Shown: positions 1 to 10,433 of the stretch, in pieces
Layout of the letters: the number at the start of each line of letters is the position of its first letter
Position numbering within the stretch: position 1 is the first letter of the stretch
Assembly: GCA_019802505.1 (NCBI GenBank)
Contig: JAFMOC010000021.1
Location: 4,072,501 to 4,136,500, forward strand
DNA: 64,000 nt
Direction of reading: 5' to 3'
Source of the DNA: Corydoras sp. C115
Taxonomy: Eukaryota; Chordata; Actinopteri; Siluriformes; Callichthyidae
Program-made: the position numbers and the translations under genes
The notes under the pieces: generated by a model
The model's database searches: none
What the model was told of the DNA's origin: nothing
Seen by the model: the letters and a program-made list of their open reading frames with translations, nothing else

Positions 1-37
<37 letters not shown>
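1..37. repeat. (AT)n microsatellite
   Basis: Uninterrupted AT dinucleotides at the window edge, so the full length is unknown. Positions 38-110 are AT-rich flank with nothing else recognisable, ending in the 5-bp target duplication of the LTR element that follows. Confidence 0.95.
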
Positions 38-43
<6 letters not shown>

Positions 44-110
44 CAATAGAAGATGGATAGAAGATGCAAAAGAACCATAACCCAGATTATGTTCAATTTA
101 GCATGTCTTA

Positions 111-465
111 TGTAAGAGGTGCCTAGGGCACCTGTCACCTGTTTTGTGTTTCGTCCCGTTCATTTGGGTTAATTAACGTTCTGTGCTCTTTAGTTTAGTT
201 AATTAACTCCGTTTTGTTATTGGTTTGTCTTGTGCACGTGATCGGGTGTTCTTTTGTATTTATGTCCATTGTTTCGTGTCTTTGGTGCTGGTCGTGTTTT
301 CCTTGTCACATAGTCTTTTATGTACCTCACGCTTTTTGGTGCACTGCACCTTTAAATAAATCCTGTTCTCGCTACCTGCGTGCCTGGCTCCCTTCAGCGC
401 GTTTATACGCCGGTTTTGCGCGTCCGATGCGCTTCCGCTTCTGCCCGAGGTAGACTATCGTGACA
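111..465 (+). repeat. Left LTR of element A
   Basis: 355 bp. It opens with a near-palindrome (aggtgcctagggcacct) and contains an AATAAA polyadenylation signal at 355-360. It differs from the right LTR mainly by a 6-bp length change near 290, so insertion is fairly recent. Confidence 0.92.
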
Positions 466-499
466 TAACGACCAGCCAAGGAAATTTGGGGAGTCCAGA

Positions 500-512
500 G
501 CCCAGGTAAGCT
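500..512 (+). promoter_or_regulatory. Splice-donor-like site in the element A leader
   Basis: The sequence cccaggtaagctc is a near-perfect consensus donor (CAG|GTAAGC, GT at 506-507), about 40 bp past the LTR and upstream of the ORF. Element B has a similarly placed GGGTAAGC on its own sense strand. Use of the site is inference. Confidence 0.4.
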
Positions 513-579
513 CATTCTTAAATTTTTCTTTGCGGGGGGCGTGTAGCCTCGTACTCGCGGTGCGTTCCGCTGTGTCCGC

Positions 580-2556
580 GTGTGCGCTGCTATGCCGCCG
601 TCCCGGAGCCGTAAGGACGGCCCGAATTGTAATGTAATGTCTATGTGGGATTATGATTCCGATGATGAGTGGTTGTGGAGGTACGGGTACGAAGCGCTCT
701 GCGCTAAGGAGGGCCTGGACTTGGTTCAGGTGTCCGATAGCGAGGGCGAGTCGTACCTGTATGGGCATATTCTGCCCATACGCACCCTCCGCAACTCTGA
801 GGAGTTCTGGACGGACGCTCCGGTCCAGTTTGTTAAACCCCGCGCGGCGAAATCCAGGCTCAGGGCGCGCCGACGCGGTGCTAAGACGAAGCGTGCGCGC
901 GGTACGTGTGCTGCGGGGCAGTCACGTGACGCGCCCGCGCCGGACCGCGCTGTGTCTGGATCGCGTTGCGAGGGGGCGGTACCGGAGCCAACACTCGGGG
1001 GGGTAAATGTGGATCCGTGTCCCCCTGTCTCGTGTGTCCAGTCCGTCTTCCCCATGTCTGAAATGTCAATGTGTTTGGGCAATGCGGGGGGTGTGTATAT
1101 GTTCTGTGTGCAGGATGGAGCGCCCGAGGTGCCGGCCGAGGTCCGCCCAGTGTGCGTGCCCGCCGAGGTCCTGCGAGGGTGTGAACCCGCAGAGGTCCGC
1201 CCAGTGTGCGTGCCCGCCAAGGTCCTGCCAGCATGCGTGCCCAAGGTCCTGCCAGGGTGTGAACCCGCAGAGGTCCGCCCAGTGTGCGTGCCCGCCAAGG
1301 TCCAGCCAGCATGTGTGCCCGCCGAGGTCCAGCCAGCATGCGTGCCCGCCGAGGTCCTGTCAGCACAAGAACCCATGTCCAGGGGCGTCACGCCGCCCGT
1401 ACCGAAGCCCAGGGGCGTCACGCCGCCCGTTCCGAAGCCCAGGGGCGTCACGCCGCCCGTTCCGAAGCCCAGGGGCGTCACGCCGCCCGTTCCGAAGCCC
1501 AGGGGCGTCACGCCGCCCGTACCGAAGCCCAGGGGCGTCACGCCGCCCGTTCCGAAGCCCAGGGCCGTCACACCTCCCGTTCCGAAGCCCAGGGGCGTCA
1601 CGCCGCCCGTACCGAAGCCCAGGGGCGTCACGCCGCCCGTACCGAAGCCCAGGGGCGTCACGCCGCCCGTACCGAAGCCCAGGGGCGTCACGCCGCCCGT
1701 TCCGAAGCCCAGGGGCGTCACGCCGCCCGTTTCGCAGCCCAAGGGGCGTCACGCCGCCCAGCCCGAGCAGCAGGGGCCGCACGCCGCCCAGCCCGAGCAG
1801 CAGGGGCCGCACGCCGCCGCCCAGCCCGAGCAGCAGGGGCCGCACGCCGCCGCCCAGCCCGAGCAGCAGGGGCCGCACGCCGCCGCCCAGCCCGAGCAGC
1901 AGGGGCCGCACGCCGCCGCCCAGCCCGAGCAGCAGGGGCCGCACGCCGCCGCCCAGCCCGAGCAGCAGGGGCCGCACGCCGCCGCCCAGCCCGAGCAGCA
2001 GGGGCCGCACGCCGCCGCCCAGCCCGAGCAGCAGGGGCCGCACGCCGCCGCCCAGCCCGAGCAGCAGGGGCCGCACGCCGCCGCCCAGCCCGAGCAGCAG
2101 GGGCCGCACGCCGCCGCCCAGCCCGAGCAGCAGGGGCCGCACGCCGCCGCCCAGCCCGAGCAGCAGGGGCCGCACGCCGCCGCCCAGCCCGAGCAGCAGG
2201 GGCCGCACGCCGCCGCCCAGCCCGAGCAGCAGGGGCCGCACGCCGCCGCCCAGCCCGAGCAGCAGGGGCCGCACGCCGCTCGCCACGCCGCCAGGGGGCG
2301 TCCGCCTCGCCACGCCGCCCGATGTGGGCGTCCACCGGACCACGCTGCCAGAGGGCGTGGCCCACTCCTCGTCCGACGGGGGCGCCCGCCTCGCCACGCA
2401 GCCAGAGTACGTGGCCAACTCCGCGCCCGACGTGGGCGTCCACCGGACCACGCAGCCAGTGGGCGTGGCCCACTTCTGATCCGCCGTGGGCGTCCACCTG
2501 ACGTTGCAGCCAAAGGGCGTTCGGCACGCCTCACCCGCAGAGGGTGTCCACCCTAG
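580..2556 (+). CDS. Repeat-rich cargo ORF of element A, 658 codons
   Basis: I do not recognise this protein. The first ~180 residues are non-repetitive: an acidic/aromatic stretch (WDYDSDDEWLWRYGYEAL, about residues 23-40) and then a basic cluster near residues 90-110 (RARRRGAKTKRARG) that could be a nuclear-localisation or nucleic-acid-binding patch. An imperfect PAEVRPVCV / PAEVLPACV array follows (~185-265), then about 12 copies of a 10-residue RGVTPPVPKP unit (1381-1740), then about 15 copies of an 11-residue EQQGPHAAAQP unit (1765-2275), then an arginine-rich tail with RRGRPP and HAARG motifs. No membrane segment, zinc knuckle or protease motif is visible. Unit lengths of 30 and 33 bp keep every frame open, so ORF length is weak evidence in the arrays; the open non-repeat N-terminus is better evidence. 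An in-frame alternative start lies four codons in (592). Whether it is translated is unknown. Confidence 0.5.
   Translation: MCAAMPPSRSRKDGPNCNVMSMWDYDSDDEWLWRYGYEALCAKEGLDLVQVSDSEGESYLYGHILPIRTLRNSEEFWTDAPVQFVKPRAAKSRLRARRRGAKTKRARGTCAAGQSRDAPAPDRAVSGSRCEGAVPEPTLGGVNVDPCPPVSCVQSVFPMSEMSMCLGNAGGVYMFCVQDGAPEVPAEVRPVCVPAEVLRGCEPAEVRPVCVPAKVLPACVPKVLPGCEPAEVRPVCVPAKVQPACVPAEVQPACVPAEVLSAQEPMSRGVTPPVPKPRGVTPPVPKPRGVTPPVPKPRGVTPPVPKPRGVTPPVPKPRGVTPPVPKPRAVTPPVPKPRGVTPPVPKPRGVTPPVPKPRGVTPPVPKPRGVTPPVPKPRGVTPPVSQPKGRHAAQPEQQGPHAAQPEQQGPHAAAQPEQQGPHAAAQPEQQGPHAAAQPEQQGPHAAAQPEQQGPHAAAQPEQQGPHAAAQPEQQGPHAAAQPEQQGPHAAAQPEQQGPHAAAQPEQQGPHAAAQPEQQGPHAAAQPEQQGPHAAAQPEQQGPHAAAQPEQQGPHAAAQPEQQGPHAARHAARGRPPRHAARCGRPPDHAARGRGPLLVRRGRPPRHAARVRGQLRARRGRPPDHAASGRGPLLIRRGRPPDVAAKGRSARLTRRGCPP
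1381..1740 (+). repeat. 30-bp tandem array, about 12 units
   Basis: Unit aggggcgtcacgccgcccgt + tccgaagccc, nearly identical copies with occasional t/a and c/t changes; one unit near 1561-1590 is more diverged. It encodes RGVTPPVPKP in the frame of the large ORF. Confidence 0.95.
1760..2280 (+). repeat. 33-bp tandem array, about 15 units
   Basis: Unit gagcagcaggggccgcacgc + cgccgcccagccc, almost perfectly homogenised; the first copies lack 3 bp. It encodes EQQGPHAAAQP. Homogeneity suggests recent unequal exchange or replication slippage. Confidence 0.95.
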
Positions 2557-2669
2557 GGCGCCTTCCAAGCCCCGCTCAAGGAGGGCGGAGGACCCCCCCC
2601 CCCCCCCGGGACTGTTTTTTTTTCTCTTGGTCGCGTCACTCCGTTGTGCGACCGCTGGGGCGGGGGTAA

Positions 2670-3030
2670 TGTAAGAGGTGCCTAGGGCACCTGTCACCTG
2701 TTTTGTGTTTCGTCCCGTTCATTTGGGTTAATTAACGTTCTGTGCTCTTTAGTTTAGTTAATTAACTCCGTTTTGTTATTGGTTTGTCTTGTGCACGTGA
2801 TCGGGTGTTCTTTTGTATTTATGTCCATTGTTTCGTGTCTTTGGTGCTGTCTTTGGTCGTGTTTTCCTTGTCACATAGTCTTTTATGTACCTCACGCTTT
2901 TTGGTGCACTGCACCTTTAAATAAATCCTGTTCTCGCTACCTGCGTGCCTGGCTCCCTTCAGCGCGTTTATACGCCGGTTTTGCGCGTCCGATGCGCTTC
3001 CGCTTCTGCCCGAGGTAGACTATCGTGACA
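2670..3030 (+). repeat. Right LTR of element A
   Basis: 361 bp, near-identical to 111-465, and followed by the target duplication tctta. Confidence 0.92.
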
Positions 3031-3513
3031 TCTTACATTTAAACCGTTTATTTGTCATTCATTGTATAAATTTCTTTAACAATTTAACAACAGCTACAGT
3101 ATCTCTGAAAGCACACAACCTTTTCCAACACACTTCCTGTTCTTTACTTAAGTAACAGGGCCAGGAAAAGCCTGCTGTTAGAGATTTAAAAAAAAATTAA
3201 GATGTTCCAAATGAACATTTTAAATACAATAATATACTACAATCAAAGTGTCTAATTTAATTAACATATTCAAAATTGTTTAGTTGCCCAGAGATTGTAT
3301 TCATGTTTAGAATCCGTTCCTTTTAACCTGCATTCTATATCCATGTTAAATTGTTTCTACCCAGATTCATAGTACCCAAAATATTGTTTAAATGTTAGGA
3401 CCAAAGACCAAAAGGACCACTTTATGTGTATATAAAATGTTTTTTATTTTTACAAATCCTGTGAAGTTTTTTGACAAATAAATGAAAGGGTTGAATACTG
3501 TTCTGAAATTCTT
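3031..3513. other. AT-rich unassigned DNA
   Basis: No open reading frame, splice-bounded exon or known repeat was recognised; probable intron of the minus-strand esam-like gene. Confidence 0.5.
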
Positions 3514-3833
3514 TCATTCATTATCATTCGCTTAATTTACAGGAGAGAACGTTTCGGGTGCTGGGCAGACACCCATGACAGGCACCAATCTATCGCTGGG
3601 CACACTTATTCACACAGTCACACACACACACACACACACACACTATATGGGGTAATTTAGAGCATTCAATTTACCTTGAATCCATGTTTTTGGACTGTGG
3701 GAGGTAACCGGAAAACCAGGAGGAAACCCATGTGGACACAGGAGAACATGGAAACTCCACCCATATTGGGATTCAAACCTGGATCTACAGTGAGGAGAGG
3801 AGAATGTGCTAACCGAAAAACCACTGTGAGGCC
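3514..3833 (-). mobile_element. Mermaid/DANA-like SINE, diverged full-length copy
   Basis: Minus-strand copy of the tRNA-derived SINE that recurs through the window. The head consensus is GGCGGCACGGTGGCTTAGTG, the tRNA B-box region is GGTTCGAATCC, the middle includes CCACAGTCCAAAAACATGGA, and the tail is (GAAT)n. This copy carries a CA run (3620-3642) and many substitutions, so it is old. Confidence 0.85.
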
Positions 3834-4187
3834 CTGTACTGAAATTGTAAAACTAAAATAACAGTGAGTGATGGTGAAGCTACTTGTACAGACATCTATA
3901 TAAAAAAGATATTGGGTGTTTAGGACATGTGTTTAAACCATTCAGCTGATAACATACTGCTGTCATCCTTTCCTTATCAACTGTACACACCCTAAACACT
4001 GTTCAACTCATCCATGATTCCACCTTGAATTTATCTGTCATCAACAACAATATCAGTTCAGGTTTATAATGCAACGTACTGCAGAAATCCATAAATCCAT
4101 GCTTTTCAACATTCCTATTACATGACTCTTTTTCAAATCATAAAAATAAAATATTTAAATAAAGCCTGTATAGTATATACAGGCTTT

Positions 4188-4400
4188 CTAGTGGAATATC
4201 TGTATATTCCACTAGTCTGTACATCATAGCTGTATATTTCATATTTATAATCTGTATATTCACATCTGTATATTCCACTAGTCTGTACATCATAGCTGTA
4301 TATTTCATATTTATAATCTGTATATTCACATCTGTATATTCCACTAGTCTGTACATTTATTTCATATTTCATATTATAATCTGTACATTCACATCTGTAT
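4188..4400. repeat. Minisatellite, ~77-bp unit, about 2.5 copies
   Basis: Repeating words ctgtatattccactagtctg, tacatcatagctgtatattt and catatttataatctgtatat recur with the same order and spacing. No coding capacity is implied. Confidence 0.85.
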
Positions 4401-4429
4401 ATATTACTTACCACTTGTATATATTTATA

Positions 4430-4518
4430 TATCTGCAAAAGCACTTCTGGATGGATGCAAACTGTATTTCGTTGTTCATATTGAGCAATGACAATAAAGT
4501 TGAATTCTATTCTATTCT
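4430..4518 (+). mobile_element. LINE/SINE 3'-tail fragment
   Basis: The sequence actgtatttcgttgttcata followed by gagcaatgacaataaagttg and a (TTCTA)n end is the type of 3' terminus shared by several fish retroposons. Confidence 0.6.
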
Positions 4519-5463
4519 ATAGCTTCAAGGAACAAAGTAGATCTGTATGAACTTAAGAAAATGCCATTATTTCATGCTTAAATAACAGTCAATACTGGAT
4601 AATTTTTATGTTCTAGTGAAACAAATAGTTTTGTTTATTATAGTGGTACATTTTTTTTAACATTATAGTGTCCCTGATGGACTATAAATAATTCAACTAC
4701 CAATAATGTGTAGTGACTAAGAGCAATGATAAAGGATTAGAGCATGACTAACACCACCTGTGCAGTAATAGATGAGCTACATCTATTCTACTTAATTGTG
4801 TCGTCATGTTTGTAGTCTGTGCCATTTTAGTGACTATTATAGCTGTCATCCATTTTGTGTCAGTTTTCTGGACACTGTGGTAAAACTTGATTTTGCTGGT
4901 CTACCAAATGGTATGATATCGCTCAGAGGGTTTCTTTACACAGTCCAAAAATATGAATTCAGCATAAATCGGTTACTCTAAACTCTCCCCTAGATGGGGA
5001 GACACACTCACAAACCTAGAATAAGATTAAGCAGTTAAGATGATGAGATGATTATTAAAGATAGTATACAGATAAGGGTTTTGTACTTTGCATCTTGTAA
5101 GCAAAAGGAAACACACACCCAGATGTTATCCAATTGCGTAATGATGAACAGTGTATTCCCAAGAGATGTCCAAAAGCATAAAAAAGTTAAAATAGCAAAA
5201 GTTTTTTTACTGCCCAAATCTTTTCTAAAGCAAAATAGAACAAAATTATATATCTACATTTAACTTTAAACATACAATCTGTGTCAACAAAAAAAGTAAA
5301 GACGTGTTTGCAATATATTAAATAACTGACTAATAGTTGAGTACTTCACAACAAAATGATACCTAAACATAAATATACATAAGGACAGCCAGTTAATTCA
5401 TACACATTTAATTGCAGCATTTGACCTTCAGACATTGGGCCATCCAGTCTATGAAAGAAATTC
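4519..5463. other. AT-rich unassigned DNA
   Basis: Only short, unconvincing open frames; no splice-bounded exon or repeat family recognised. Confidence 0.5.
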
Positions 5464-5695
5464 AGGTCAGGGGTAGCTTAGTGTTCAATTGTGTTGGGCT
5501 ATCAATCATAAGATTGTGGGTTCAAATCCCAAGTCCACTAAAGTTCACACTGTGGGTCCTTGAGGAAGACTCTTAACTCTCACTGCTCCAGGGATGCTGC
5601 ATCAACCTTGTGTTCTGATCCCAACTAAGTTAGGATACTTGTAAGTTGCTTTGGATAAAGGTGTCTGCTAAATGACCAAATGAAGGTCATACAGA
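5464..5695 (+). mobile_element. tRNA-derived SINE (second family)
   Basis: An A-box-like tagcttagtg and a B-box-like gggttcaaatcc stand about 45 bp apart. They are followed by a conserved body (gggtccttgaggaagactct) and the common fish SINE/LINE tail ctttggataaaggtgtctgc + taaatg. A related copy is at 49358-49525. Confidence 0.8.
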
Positions 5696-5988
5696 ATAAA
5701 ATAATAGACCCAAACTCCCTTTGTCATTTTTGTAGTTTTAAAATATAATTAAATATAATATAATCTTCAGTGCCAGAACTTGGCATTTCTCTGTAATATG
5801 GGCCAAAAAAAAAAAGAAATGAGTTAAAAGTTTATCTTTGCCTGTCCCTTGCATAACAGTTAAACATCTCATATGCTGTCAAAAATGTACTTGTGAGTTG
5901 AATGATAACAGAAATGATCGTTTCCAGAAACTGTGTCGATTAGAAATATTAAATTGAATATGATTTAGAAAATAAAATGTTACATTTA

Positions 5989-6301
5989 GGGCTTAGTGGT
6001 TAGCACGTTCACCTCTCAGCACTAGGGATTCCCTGGTTCAAATCCCCATCTGGGTGGAGTTTCCATGTTCTCCCCGTGTCCGTGTGGGTTTTCTCCAGGT
6101 TCTCGTGTTTTCTCCCACAGTCCAAAAACATGGATCAAGTCAGTTGAGCTGTATATAGTGTGTGTGAGTGTGTGCCCAGCGACAGATTGGCGCCCTGTCC
6201 TGGATGTATCTGCGCCCGAAACCTTCTCCCCTGGATGGGCATGGGGAACCCCCCCGCGACACTAATATAGGATAAAGAGGAAGATAATGAATGAATGAAT
6301 G
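5989..6301 (+). mobile_element. Mermaid/DANA-like SINE with TSD
   Basis: Copy starting slightly inside the head and ending in (GAAT)n. A 14-bp target duplication, aaatgttacattta, is at 5975-5988 and 6302-6315, which shows a simple retroposition event. Confidence 0.9.
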
Positions 6302-6315
6302 AAATGTTACATTTA

Positions 6316-7654
6316 AGTACTTATAGAACAATGCCATTTCTACAAATGCAGACATTATTAATGTGTTTAAGACACAGATTGTGATTAAATTTGATAACAA
6401 GAATAAAGTGATAGTTTTATATAAGAATACTGCTCAGAGTGACTAATCAAGCTCATCTAATACATTTACATCATGTAGAACCCATTTTAATACATTTAAT
6501 GAAGTATATATGCTCCATCCTTATAGTTTCCACCTGTCCCTCTTTCTTCGTCTGGGTGTAATCATGCCAATTCACTTTGGCACCTGACCCCATTTCATTT
6601 TTAATGCTCCACCCAATTCCTTCTCTATTTAAAGGCCTTACACCTTTGTACAGTACTACATTGTTTTTTGTTTTCGTTCTACATAAATAACCTCTGCCAT
6701 GCTGGTTTTCCTGCTAACTGATACTTTGCCCTCTTCTGCTTTATCAGCTGCTAGACACATGTCAGTTTGCTTATCTCACTCTCACATTGCTTACTGCTTG
6801 TCTAAAAAAATCTTGGCTATATATTAGAAAATAAAACTAACACTGCTTCATATTAGGTTCTGTTATTGCATTTTAAACTTAAATATCTCTGCAAACACTG
6901 TTAATTTCAGGCTTTGATTATTATAAATACAAACAAAATTAAAACAAAACCGATTAAACCCTATTTTTAACACATTTCTATTTCCTAAGCTGTTATCTCA
7001 CTAATCAGATTGTAAGGGTTAGGGCTAGCTTAAATTATGCTATGACAAGTTTTTAACCTTAATGTTTTGGGAAAAATCTCAGTAAACAATTTCATGAGGT
7101 ACAGTGTCAATATAAGACAGTGTACAGTATGTGCCCTTATAAGGGATAACAGTACACCAGACTCAGTGGTCAACCAGCCACTGAGTCAACATTATCCTGT
7201 CATATCAGTTCTTTGAAAACACAAACACTGGAGCAAATCATTATATCTAATGGTAAATAACATTTTTCTCAGTACAAGTTATTTAGTATAATAACTTTGC
7301 AGATGCAGATGATTTTATCTCTCTTATTTTGAGAATATTTCTATGACGTATACCTTCTGTGATCTAGCCAATGACTATAACTACTACTGTACATATAACA
7401 CATAACCAAGACCACAATCTTTGCAGGATCAACACAATAACATACTATACAATGAACTATATTTCATTTGTATTGTAATTATTTTATTCTTAATATTTCT
7501 TCTGAAGTTCTGATAACTGTAATACATAGCTCTTTAAAATAATCACTATGTTTTATTTTGATGGTTCATGTACAAGTTCACATCTCTTCCATAAGCAAAA
7601 AAAAAAGTTAAATCTAGATATTGAAGCCAAAATGGATAATGATCAAATCTGATT
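6316..7654. other. AT-rich unassigned DNA
   Basis: No gene or repeat family recognised. Confidence 0.5.
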
Positions 7655-7758
7655 ATACCACAGAGTAGAATCTGGTTCCTTCTTAACTAATGACTTGTGT
7701 TGGTCTCTCAATTGTAAGTCATTTTGGATAAAAGCTTCCGCTAAATGATAAATAATAC
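7655..7758 (+). mobile_element. SINE tail fragment (second family)
   Basis: Contains the tail word ttttggataaaagcttccgc + taaatg; the tRNA-like head is missing. Confidence 0.6.
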
Positions 7759-7772
7759 AAAAGTTAATGTAT

Positions 7773-7891
7773 TCATTCATTCATTCATTATCTCCCGCTT
7801 TATCCTCTATTAGGGTCGCGGTGGGGTTCCCCATGCCCATCCAGGGGAGAACGTCTCGGGCGCTGGGCAGATAGACCCAGGACAGGGCGCC
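7773..7891 (-). mobile_element. 5'-truncated Mermaid/DANA-like SINE with TSD
   Basis: Only the 3' ~120 bp of the element is present, on the minus strand, flanked by a perfect 14-bp duplication aaaagttaatgtat at 7759-7772 and 7892-7905. This is truncated target-primed reverse transcription caught directly. Confidence 0.92.
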
Positions 7892-7905
7892 AAAAGTTAA
7901 TGTAT

Positions 7906-8404
7906 GATAAAATAGAAATTAATATCAATAATTGTCTACTACACACACACACATAGCACAGGAACAAGAGAAAAACAAATTGTACATACAATGAATACAA
8001 AACAGTAATGTAATGTAAACAGTAATTTTAACAACTTAAAGTAAAATCATCATGAGGTTATAAAGATTAAGGCTAATGGCCCCCTTTTAATCTACTGCGT
8101 AGATTTATTACTCTCCACTAACATTAGTCACCATCCCTCGCTGCCAAAGGGAAGTGACATTAAGGAAACACAGGAAACGTTTTTTTTTTTTTTTTTAGGC
8201 TGGAACTTTAATTAACTTACTTAACAACATTATCATCTCCGTGAACTTTTACCCAGTGTGACAAAATATTATAACTGGTTAAAAAATAAAAGCTACAGTA
8301 TCATATTAAATACAGGATTTTTGTAGTCAGACAAAGCACTAATTCAGTGTGTTATGCACATAATTTAAACCGCTTGTTTCTCTTTTAGTTTAGTTTGTAC
8401 TAAA
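7906..8404. other. AT-rich unassigned DNA
   Basis: A poly-T run at about 8180-8198; nothing else recognised. Confidence 0.4.
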
Positions 8405-8436
8405 AATCTATCTATCTATAGTATAAAATTTTCATT

Positions 8437-8476
<40 letters not shown>

Positions 8477-8860
8477 GTAGGTAGGTGAGTAACTAACAAA
8501 GCCTCTAACACTATGTTAAACCTTGATAACTCCTTAATTAGACCCAGTTCATCTGTAAATAATCTCTGTGTCATTATTGATTCAGATCTCTCCTTTACAA
8601 AGCACATTAGCAATATTACTTGAATTGTATTTTTTCACCTTCGTAACATTTCGAGGTGTAGTCAGATCTTCATCCATGGCTCTACCGAAGCACTGCGGCT
8701 ACGATGAATACTGGATGGAACCTGGATATTAATTGGACTGGCAGTCCTGCAAGATCCCCTTAATGGACTTACATATAGTTTTTCATTTGTTAAATATAGT
8801 CACCCGATCTTGACACACTACGTACAATGGTATCCTACATTGTTGTTGCTGCCTGGCCGC
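8405..8860 (+). mobile_element. Internally deleted LINE 3' end
   Basis: Starts with a CA array (8439-8474) and a short stretch matching the RT C-terminal region of the next copy, then jumps at about 8652 directly into the 3' UTR (aggtgtagtcagatcttcat). Compared with 8868-10433 it lacks about 850 bp. Confidence 0.75.
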
Positions 8861-8867
8861 TAAAAAT

Positions 8868-8899
8868 TTATCCATCTATCTTTAGTATAAAATTTTCAC

Positions 8900-8990
<91 letters not shown>

Positions 8991-10433
8991 GTAGGTAGGT
9001 GGGTAACTAACAAAGCTTCTAACACTATGTCAAACCTTGATAACTCCTTAATTAGTCTCAGTTCATTTGTAAATAATCTCAGTGTCATTATTGATTCAGA
9101 TCTCTCCTTTACAGAGCACATTAGTGATATTACTAGAATTGCATTTTTTCACCTTCATAACATTTTGAAGATACAAAATATCCTCTCCCTCTAAGATGCA
9201 GAAAATCTAATTCATGCCTTTATTACCTCAAGGTTAGATTATCGTAATTCACTTCTGACAGGATGTTCTAATAAATCATTACATAAATTAAAAACTTGTG
9301 CAAAATGCTGCAGCTAGAGTTTTAACTAAAACCATAAATTATTTCTTTAACCAGATATTTTGATCATATCAGTCCTGTGTTATCAAACTTGCACTGGCTA
9401 CCAGTTAAGTTTCGGTATTGAGCACAACATTTTATTGATAACATATAAAGTTCTACATAATCAGGCTTCACAGTATCTGAGTGAGCTGATTCAATTGTAC
9501 AAGCCAACACGTGAGCACAGATCTCAAGGTGCTGGTTTACTCTTAGCTCCTAGAATAAATAAAATTACTGCTGGTGGAAGAGCGTTCTGCCACAAGGCTC
9601 CTCAACTTTGGAATAGCCTTCCAGTTACTGTTCATGATTCTGAATCATTATTAATCTTTAAAAGTAAATTAAAAACACATTCATTTAATATTGTGTTTAA
9701 TTAATTCCCTGTAGATAAAGATGTAGGTCTCAGACTTGGCTGTGTTGGGTTGGTAATCTGCGATCAGTGTGTGCTGGTGTTTCACCTCTTCATTTCACCT
9801 CATCATTAATGGGGGGGTGTGGCGCTGAAATAATGCTGTTTCGTGGAGCCATCTCAATTATGTAGAGTCTGCAGTATCTGCCACTTTTAGTTATGCTGCT
9901 CTAGTCAATGATGCCGGAGTCACATGCTGCACTGTCAATCAATTACTTATTGCTCTAACTGCTTTCCTTGTATGTTTCTTTTGAGGTGTGGCCGGTTTCC
10001 TGGAGGTGTAGTCAGATCTTCATCCATGGCTCAACCGAAGCACCGCGGCTACGATGAATACTGGATGGAACCTGGATATTAATTGGACTGGCGGTCTTAC
10101 AAGACCCCCTTAATGGACTTGCATATAGTTTTCCAGTTGTTAGAGTTTTTCCATTTGTTAAATATAGTCACCCGATCTCGACACACTCTGTACACTGGTA
10201 TCTTACACTGTTGTTGCTGTCAGGTCACTCAAGGAGGATGAGTCCCCCACTGAGTCTTGGTCTTCCCAAGGTTTCTTCCTTAAAATAACAACATAACAGA
10301 GTTTTTTCTTGCCACTGTCGCTTCGGCTTGATCTTTGGGGGTTTAAAGGCTTTTCATTCTGTAAAGCTGCTTTGTGAAAATGTACTGTTGTAAAAAGCGC
10401 TATATAAATAACTTGAACTTGAAACTAGACAGA
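8868..10433 (+). mobile_element. LINE 3' end (L2/Rex/CR1-like) with decayed RT C-terminus and 3' UTR
   Basis: A long CA array (8907-8989) precedes sequence that translates into the typical end of a non-LTR retrotransposon ORF2. It is followed by a ~600-bp 3' UTR ending in aaaaagcgctatataaataa and a short repeated end (cttgaacttgaa). The 5' part of the element is absent, as usual for truncated LINE copies. The same 3' UTR recurs at 8.65-8.86 kb and 58.75-59.07 kb, so this family is locally common. Confidence 0.85.
8997..9704 (+). pseudogene. LINE ORF2 C-terminal remnant
   Basis: Motifs visible in translation are AFFHLHNI, SRLDYRNSLLTGC (family form LDYCNSLL), LHWLPVKFRIEH, ITYKVLHNQA, YLSELIQ, GGRAFCHKAPQLWNSLP and FKSKLKTHSF. 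These lie after the reverse-transcriptase core in L2/Rex-type LINEs. The last ~115 codons (9360-9704) are open; upstream there are stops and frame changes. The catalytic RT region is missing, so this copy is inactive. Confidence 0.85.

Larger units (their letters stand above)
111..3030 (+). mobile_element. Non-autonomous LTR retrotransposon (element A) with 5-bp TSD
   Basis: Two near-identical direct repeats (111-465 and 2670-3030) begin TGTAAGAGG and end GTGACA, so they have TG...CA termini. The element is flanked by a 5-bp target duplication, tctta at 106-110 and 3031-3035. The internal region (466-2669) has no recognisable gag, protease, reverse transcriptase or integrase; it is filled by a GC-rich ORF with tandem repeats. 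A purine-rich tract (ggggcgggggtaa) abuts the right LTR and would be the polypurine tract, which sets the + orientation. I see no clear tRNA primer-binding site after the left LTR. It lies in what is probably intron 1 of the minus-strand esam-like gene, antisense to it. It must depend on enzymes from another element. The leader resembles that of element B at 31.4-35.2 kb. Confidence 0.9.

Noticed and set aside
1381..1740. CRISPR-like direct repeats
   Set aside because: The 30-bp units are contiguous with no spacers and lie inside an LTR element of a vertebrate genome; this is a coding-compatible minisatellite.
726..2697. Long open frames in the other five frames of element A
   Set aside because: They exist only because the GC-rich 30- and 33-bp units lack stops in any frame; just the +580 frame also covers the non-repeat start.
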